Under the pieces are notes generated by a model, which saw only the letters and a program-made list of their open reading frames with translations, was not told where the DNA came from and searched no databases. This document shows positions 8,314 to 13,775 of a stretch of 13,775 nucleotides of DNA, piece by piece. This stretch comes from Rodentolepis nana. Its lineage: Eukaryota; Platyhelminthes; Cestoda; Cyclophyllidea; Hymenolepididae. The stretch spans positions 1-13,775 of the forward strand of contig UZAE01014524.1 in NCBI GenBank assembly GCA_900617975.1. Reading direction: 5' to 3'. How positions within the stretch are numbered: the first letter of the stretch is position 1; each line of letters opens with the position of its first letter. A program made the translations under genes and the position numbers.

Positions 8314-9083
8314 TTGTGATTTTCTATGCCAATGAGAAGACGTCTTTTATTCGTGTCTAGTCCTAGTGAAGTCAATAAAGGATTTGGGGGCGATTACACT
8401 GTGTCTTCTCCCCATCCCAGCACCACATTCTTCTATCAGGGCCAAATGTGGTTTTACGGTTATTTAATAGACATCTAGATCATGGCCTGAGGATTAAGAC
8501 TTCCCAATACTGTCTCACCTTATATTGGGCATCATTAGGTTAGTAATAGAATAAACATGTACCAAAATGGTAGTAACAGTGTAAAGGGAAATTAGTATCT
8601 GAGTTCAAGGTGATTTTGGCATGATGCATCTAGTCTCTTTAATGTAGTAGTTTATAACTTTTGCAAATTAGTATTTATACAGAACTCCACCAAAATGTAT
8701 CCGACGAAGTCCACTACACTTTTATATCAATAACATCTGCAAATGGTATTCTTGTTCAATCCTCCGAAGAGAGCTAAACTGGCATAAACCCGCAACCCTC
8801 ACATGCCCTTAATTTAGCCTGGTTAGCAGGAAACACCAAAGTCTATGAAAGGCACAGGTCGATAAGTGGGTCGAGAATTAACAGAACAACTGGTGATTAA
8901 AGCCACCAATGGCAGTCGAATTCATTTGGGGGTCTTAGAGCAGCCATAACCAGGGTGGATGTTGACAGCGTGACCGACATGAGGTCAGAACTAACTGGTG
9001 CATAAATCGAACGCCTCTGTGACTCATGGCTGGTAAAACTAGACTGAATGTCCGCGTAAGCTAGCACACGTCCACAAAATAAC
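8314..9083 (-). repeat. Dispersed repeat P, right copy
   Basis: This is the reverse-complement match to the left P repeat (619-1968), uninterrupted here. It lacks the ~585-base block 1166-1750 and the long G tract. It has about 45 bases near 8366-8405 that the left copy lacks, and 14 bases (rc of 9030-9043) between two CAG triplets that the left copy has lost. Pol III-like boxes are at 9052-9063 (A-box-like) and 9004-9012 (B-box-like), 51 bases apart start to start. A minus-strand frame is open across 8897-9184 and ends in the core, but it resembles nothing I know and is not called as a gene. The repeat begins about 320 bases beyond the MPC1 stop codon. No flanking duplication or poly-A tail is evident, so its ends are approximate. 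Confidence 0.7.
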
Positions 9084-9399
9084 ATGCTCATACACGGCTG
9101 CAACCAATCGAATCGCTGCATACTGATGAGCAAAATGGCAATTACCGATTTGATAAATAATAGTAACGCTTTGTCAATGCGCAATTAAAAAAACCAATGA
9201 TTGTAAGAGCTTTTATAAAAATTCATAAGAGTATTGCACACAACCACCAATGTCGGGCCGCAATACCAGAAATTGTAGTGTACAAAATATAGACCTAGCA
9301 AAAAGCATAGAACTAAGCGATAATACAGAAGATTATTAATGCTGTAAGCACATAATCGAAAAAAGGAGTAGCCAAGAAATCTATCTATTGAGATCCACA

Positions 9400-10220
9400 T
9401 TAGGAGAGAACTTGGGGAAATGGCTCTGCAAAAGTCTTGCGGATTTCGTTTCTCTGATCCTCAGATTTAATATGCCTGCGAAATCAAAGAATTTTACATT
9501 AATTTATGTCACGAATAGGTAGAAAAAATGGGTCACTATATAATGGTATTAAATATTTAATTTTATAATTCAAGGTCAATTTACAAAATACAAATTAGGT
9601 CAGCATAGAAATAAAGAAACCCAAATATAAAAGACTAATGATAACCAAGAAGATTGAAAGAAATGATCTTTGAAAAGCTCACCAGAAGTCAATAAATCGT
9701 ATCCCTTGGACAGCCTGAGCTGTCTCATTTGTAAAATGACAAGCAAAAAGGAGAAGATTTCTCGGCTCAACACGGATAGCGAATCGCATAAAGAGAGCAG
9801 AGTAACATAGAAGTGCTAAAACAGACATAAATTCGAAAATCGAAAGAAAAACAATGACATAAAAAAAGAGAATTTTAGAATAGAGCATACCGAATGTCAT
9901 TTTTCCACTAATCATCTCAGGATTCTTTTTGAGATCGGCTAAAGCTGCTAGAGGAAGACCCCAATTTGCGACAGGACCCCAAAAATGCTACGTTAAAATT
10001 TCCAATTAGTCAAAATTTCAAAATTATTTCAATGGTAGAACATTTGTAAATCTATTTAATAAAACTAAGGCAAAATTCGAACTATAGACGAATAAAAAAC
10101 AGGCTTAGAATAATATTTACAGCGAAGCAGATATAATGTATTAGCACGAAAGCTTACGGTACTGCATAAATAAGTCCTGAATTCTTTATTCCAGAATTGA
10201 CGGAAAAACCTCGAGGCCAT
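9400..10220 (-). CDS. MPC1: Mitochondrial pyruvate carrier 1, four exons
   Basis: MPC1 is a small inner-mitochondrial-membrane protein that pairs with MPC2 to import pyruvate into the matrix. Exons in reading order are 10220-10158, 9987-9891, 9815-9683 and 9475-9400; introns are 170, 75 and 207 bases, all GT..AG (GTAAGC, GTATGC and GTGAGC donors), in phases 0, 1 and 2. The spliced product has 122 residues. Visible family motifs are EFRTYLCST (13-21), [12 protein letters not shown] (22-33), ISGKMTF (47-53), FMRFA (62-66), PRN (71-73), LLFACH (75-80) and TNE (82-84). From memory about three quarters of residues 21-93 match human MPC1, including the equivalents of human Leu79, His84 and Arg97 (75, 80, 93). 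The start at 10220 is the only in-frame ATG after a TAA at 10260-10262. Exon 4 (24 residues, HIKSEDQ onward) rests on an excellent TTTCGCAG acceptor and an in-frame fit; without it the protein would stop at TGA after residue 98. No AATAAA lies in the ~300 bases after the stop. No MPC2 gene is nearby. Confidence 0.93.
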
Positions 10221-10654
10221 CAGAACAGACTTATTGATAAGAAACAGCAAAGAGTAGAGTTAATTGATATAGTAAAACACAAGCTCAGTATATAGAAAAT
10301 AAAACTAATTAATAATAGAGCTTCATTAATTTAGTTATTTTAAAATTCAATCTTCTTTATTAATGATAAGAATTTTATGCCTCTTACATTTCATTTGTCT
10401 GACATTTAAACATCAGATATTGATATGGCCACAAAATAAATATTAAAGATGTGTTCACACTCTATCTTCCATTCTAAAATGTTGGATATGTTTCATGCAG
10501 CAAGATAGCTAATCTGCTTTATGGGTGCTTGAAATCGGTCTCGATATGAAAATATAAAATAAAAATATTTTGTTCTTTAAAATTCCATGACCTTTCTTTT
10601 GCTACATTTTATGCAATTTAATTTTACAGTATTCTTTGAATTATAATTATATAC
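10221..10654. other. Upstream region of MPC1, no clear promoter motif
   Basis: About 430 very AT-rich bases lie between the MPC1 start codon and the tail of SINE copy F. The 5' leader and promoter of MPC1 presumably lie here, but I see no convincing core element. Because the copy F sense strand is also minus, its A-rich tail faces the gene. Confidence 0.4.
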
Positions 10655-10976
10655 TTATTTATTTCCAATAGCAGGCTTTATGATAGTTATCAGAGGCTAT
10701 TTAGTTGACTTCGGGCTTCACATAGAAGAGCAACAGTAAAGAAACAAAAGTGGAGAGGGTAAACAGAAGAGTGATTCGCTGATGTAAACGAGACCAGCAG
10801 ACACAAAGGCAGAGAAATGGTAAGGTCAGATGAGTACTGTGAAACGGGTTGAACATGCATTACAGTTAGGACAAGTAGTTTGAAATCAGACGTCAACTGG
10901 CGTTTTATAAGCTTTTTTACCGTATGAGTGAACGTTGCCCAGAGTTCACCACTGGAGGTAGTTTTCCACTCACTCC
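10655..10976 (-). mobile_element. SINE-like retroposon, copy F (antisense, old)
   Basis: This is a full-length but diverged family member in minus orientation, from its tail (TTATTTATTTCCAATAGCAGGC) to its head end (CACTCACTCC). The head motif is decayed (CACCACTGGAGG instead of CACCACGTGGAGG), losing the E-box palindrome. Possible flanking duplication: TTATAATTATATA at 10641-10653 against TTATAAGGACATATA at 10977-10991, which needs a two-base gap. The divergence indicates an old insertion. It lies about 430 bases upstream of MPC1, with its sense strand the same as the gene. Confidence 0.68.
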
Positions 10977-13466
10977 TTATAAGGACATATAATGACTTTT
11001 TTATGTTTTTTTGTTACAGCAGTAGCAAAACCAAATTTCTGCGATACTTTAACTTATATTCAATTAAAGAAGAAGTTTCATTTATCTGTCAATTTAAAAT
11101 ATGTAACTTTATTAGTGAAAAAAATAGAAATTTTTTTTCATACAGGCAATATAATTTGCATTGTCTATTATATAATAGGAAAAATAATTTTCGTAAAAAA
11201 GTACTGCATCATTGAATCCATATGTAATTACTTTGTTGCTAATCAAAAATAGCAAACGATAAAATGTACAACCAAAACTAAACCGGCGCAAGGTAATTTA
11301 TTTTAGCCTATGTTTTTTATTTTTAACTGATTGTCGCAAGTTAACTCTGAACCGACAAATTAAATTTTTCATGTTAAGTTTAATTGCATGTGTTATAGAC
11401 CATAGCTCATAACTCTTTCTTTTGCCTGAATTGAAAGTCGCAAATACCTCCTTTTGAATTTATCCCTCAACTCAATTTGTCACATTGTTTCTATAAATAT
11501 CCTCAACAAGAAATGTCCATTTTTAATAATATGCACGCGGTTAAAATTTGTTAGATCATAGAAACTCACACGATGGAAAAATAATTAACTGATATAATAT
11601 TCAGAAAGCGATGTGGGGGTGGGGGTGGAATGAATTTGAACTTAGAGTATGAACAGTAAAATCTATTTAAAAGGTTTCTGTAAGGAATTTTGATAAAACT
11701 TCGGTTAAGTGATTCGTAAATTTTATACGATTAATTGGAGTTTTAGTGTCTTAAAATATCTTTATGTTTTATACATAATGGAGCTCAAATTTTCTTAATC
11801 GAGGCACTTGTCGTTCCGATTGGGTAGATTTTATTAATTTTTTTCTTTGGCAAGCCTGATCTTTCTTTTATGCAAATTTTTATTGCTTTCAAAATTCCTT
11901 TTATTTCATCCAAGGTTCACAAATTTCCTATTATTATTCTTCTCTTTGAATAAATCCAAACATTCTGGAAATTCCAACCTCGTCAATTAAACATGTGTTG
12001 GCTATTGATTACTTTCCACAATAGTATCTATACAATATTTGTAATTACAGGATAAAGCTCACTAAGGCTATTCATCGCCTTGTTTCAAGTTGAAATAGTA
12101 GAATGAATGTTTTAGTCCGTTTGACCCTTTTCGTATTTTCTGAGCCATATTCTGAATTAAATTTTCAATATTTTTTATTTAACTCACCTTTCGTGATTTG
12201 ATAGTATTTTAATTTCATTACTTGGTTTTCACTATTAAAATATTGTTAATAAATAATACTGAGCTTGCAGCATTTAACGAATTTGAGTCCAATGGAATTG
12301 ACATGCAAGATTTGATCCATAAATTCGTAAACTGGGTGAAATTTTATTTTTAAGTGTTTATTCCTCGAATGCAAGCTAATATTTTCCAAAATGGTCTTGA
12401 GAACTTGCATTAATTTTTTAATGTTGCGTTGTATTGCTGGTGAAGCGATTACAATCGATTACTACACAAGTAAACCTTGACCTGTACTCTCTGTAATCTT
12501 TGTGGAAAAATCCCTTAGTATTAAATGGCCCAGAAGTTACCTAAGCTGCCTCACAATGTTCAGGAAACCGAACGAATGACGTGGAAGGCGTCCATTGAGG
12601 TTGTGATGTCACAGGCACAGCGCTAAATGATTAAAGGCTGTTTGGGTACGTTGACTCGTTGTTGATTGGCTTTGAGGTCCCAACAAAGTCAACCCCTTTT
12701 GCTTCTTAAAGGGCACATGAGATACCTCGATCCAGACGTGTTAGCGTTATGCACAACGCAAGTCTGACTGAGGTTAACTATTATAAAATCATCAACCGAT
12801 TGGGATCTAACCAAAGCAAAAAGTTAGAGCTTTATCAACCTTTCTCTCTCTCTATCTTTTTACCTTGACTGAGATGCTGAATAGTTAATTGAATCGAATC
12901 TTTATTGTGGAAATCAGTCAAGTTAGTCATAACCATTTGGTGACTTAAAGATCCGTTATGCACAGTTAATCACCTCCACCTTGTGATAGCTGCATTAAGC
13001 GTTGATTAAATAATGATACTGTAATCAAGCGTCTTATGGTCAAGATAACACTGTACGCTTCCGTCCTAAATAACAAAGGATTAGGGTTGAGTAGATCTTT
13101 CACTAAGGTTTCCATACTGTGCTGAGGAGATCGTTAGCTTATTCTTTTTCCGCTTTCCCAAGAGCTGGGTATATTCAGGAGAAATGGATCGCTGAATTAA
13201 AGTTACTCTTAGTACAATTGATTTATCACTTCAGATTGATTGATTGTTGTTGTTGTTAATATAAGCTCCATAACTTTTTTTCCCATCTTAAAAAGAAATT
13301 ATAGGTGGCATTTAATTTGTGTGGAATTGAAAGTTCGCGTCTGCAGTTCTGGCAGAATAATTCATTTTTCATTTAAAGTTGTTCTTTGAAAGATTTCCGT
13401 ATTAGTTGGAGCTATTAATTATGAAGGCAACTAATTCACTCCACTTTGTTAACCCATAAAGGTAAA
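10977..13466. other. Long AT-rich stretch with no supportable gene
   Basis: About 2.5 kb without a recognisable gene. Overlapping open frames at 10928-11252 are very AT-rich and two frames are open at once, so they are probably chance, although a good acceptor-like TTTTTGTTACAG lies near 11012-11023. A G-rich GGGGGTGGGGGTGG lies near 11614-11627. The only compositional change is the G/C-richer island near 12525-12790, listed separately. Confidence 0.5.
12577..12788 (+). promoter_or_regulatory. Possible promoter-like cluster in a G/C-richer island
   Basis: Within a G/C-richer patch the plus strand shows TGACGTGG (12577-12584) and TGATGTCA (12604-12611), which resemble cAMP-response-element half sites. 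ATTGG (12665-12669, an inverted CCAAT box) and TATAAAA (12782-12788) follow. CCCTTT (12694-12699) and AAAGGG (12708-12713) form a 6-bp stem with an 8-base loop. The order and spacing would suit a Pol II promoter firing rightwards near 12815. No downstream exon is recognisable, and each motif is short enough to occur by chance. Confidence 0.22.
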
Positions 13467-13775
13467 TTTATTTATTTATATCAAATGGCAGGCGTTTTGA
13501 TACCTATCATTAGCCATTTAGCTGACTTCTGGCTTCGCAGAGGGAAGGTTCATCAAAGTAGCAGAAAGTCGAAGGGTGGGGAACAGAAGAGTGATTCACA
13601 GATGTAAAAGAGGCAGACAGACATAAAGGTAGGGAAAAGGTAAGATGAGTACTGTGAAAGTGGTCGAATATGACATACAGTGGGATTATGGTAGTTTGAA
13701 GTGAGAAGTCAACTGCCGGTTAATAGACTTTTTTGCCGTATGAGTATACGTTGCCCAGGGTGCACCACGTGGAGG
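13467..13775 (-). mobile_element. SINE-like retroposon, copy G (antisense, cut by window edge)
   Basis: This is a well-preserved family member in minus orientation. The tail (TTTATTTATTTATATCAAATGGC) is at 13467-13490. The hairpin arms GCCATTT/AAATGGC are fully complementary here, with an inner TGAT/ATCA stem around a loop that differs from the other copies. The head motif is intact at the very end of the window, which cuts off the last ~20 bases and the right-hand duplication. The (TTTA)n at the tail is the reverse complement of the ATAAATAAA tail of copy A. Confidence 0.73.

Noticed and set aside
619..9083. P repeats as terminal inverted repeats of one large DNA transposon (Polinton-like)
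   Set aside because: No transposase, integrase or polymerase frame lies between them, no flanking target duplication is seen, and conservation is highest inside the arms rather than at the outer ends.
8897..9184. Minus-strand 95-codon frame ending in the P core
   Set aside because: It matches no family I recognise, begins at TTG, and the left P copy breaks the same frame with TAG and a 14-base deletion. The high core identity keeps it worth noting, but there is not enough to call a gene.
9185..9400. Hydrophobic 71-codon minus frame whose ATG overlaps the MPC1 stop (TAATG)
   Set aside because: It lies in the expected 3' UTR of MPC1 and is AT-rich. Hydrophobic content is expected of T-rich chance frames, and eukaryotic mRNAs rarely use such overlaps.
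10928..11252. Two overlapping plus-strand frames, one with a signal-peptide-like start (MTFLCFFVTAVA)
   Set aside because: Both frames are open because stops happen to be rare in a very AT-rich patch. One starts inside SINE copy F. No motif was found.

Overview
The window looks like nuclear, AT-rich, repeat-rich metazoan DNA. One gene with four short exons and spliceosomal GT..AG introns is present. The rest is non-coding sequence filled with retroposed repeats, plus two single-N assembly gaps (1885, 3130). There are no prokaryotic features (operons, Shine-Dalgarno sites, dense ORFs). An invertebrate such as a flatworm would fit the composition and small introns, but that is a guess and nothing in the window proves it.

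The one gene I recognise is on the minus strand at 9400..10220. It is a mitochondrial pyruvate carrier subunit 1 (MPC1) homologue, in four exons (9400-9475, 9683-9815, 9891-9987, 10158-10220). The introns are phase 0, 1 and 2 and the exons join into a 122-residue protein. The order [33 protein letters not shown] and TNE is diagnostic for the family.

The left 3.4 kb, the stretch just upstream of MPC1 and the right edge carry seven full, partial or decayed copies of one ~310-bp SINE-like retroposon. Sense copies lie at 143-450 and 2013-2091; antisense copies at 1366-1720, 2590-2893, 3131-3333, 10655-10976 and 13467-13775 (cut by the window edge). The best copy has an exact 14-bp target-site duplication and an ATAAATAAA tail. 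A hairpin lies just before the tail, and an 18-base head motif with an E-box palindrome is kept in most copies.

A second repeat, called P here, occurs twice in inverted orientation: 619-1968 (plus) and 8314-9083 (minus). The copies are nearly identical over a ~280-bp core and much less alike outside it. The left copy is interrupted by a ~585-bp segment holding a SINE copy and carries a hugely expanded poly-G/G-quadruplex tract that is short in the right copy.

The large stretches 3348-8313 and 10977-13466 hold no gene I can support. They contain small hairpins, an isolated G/C-richer island with promoter-like motifs near 12.5-12.8 kb, and short ORFs that look like chance. I found no convincing new multi-gene system. 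The most interesting material is the retroposon family, the split target-site duplication across the gap at 3130, the uneven conservation of the inverted repeat pair, and the MPC1 introns that would stay in frame or stop cleanly if retained.
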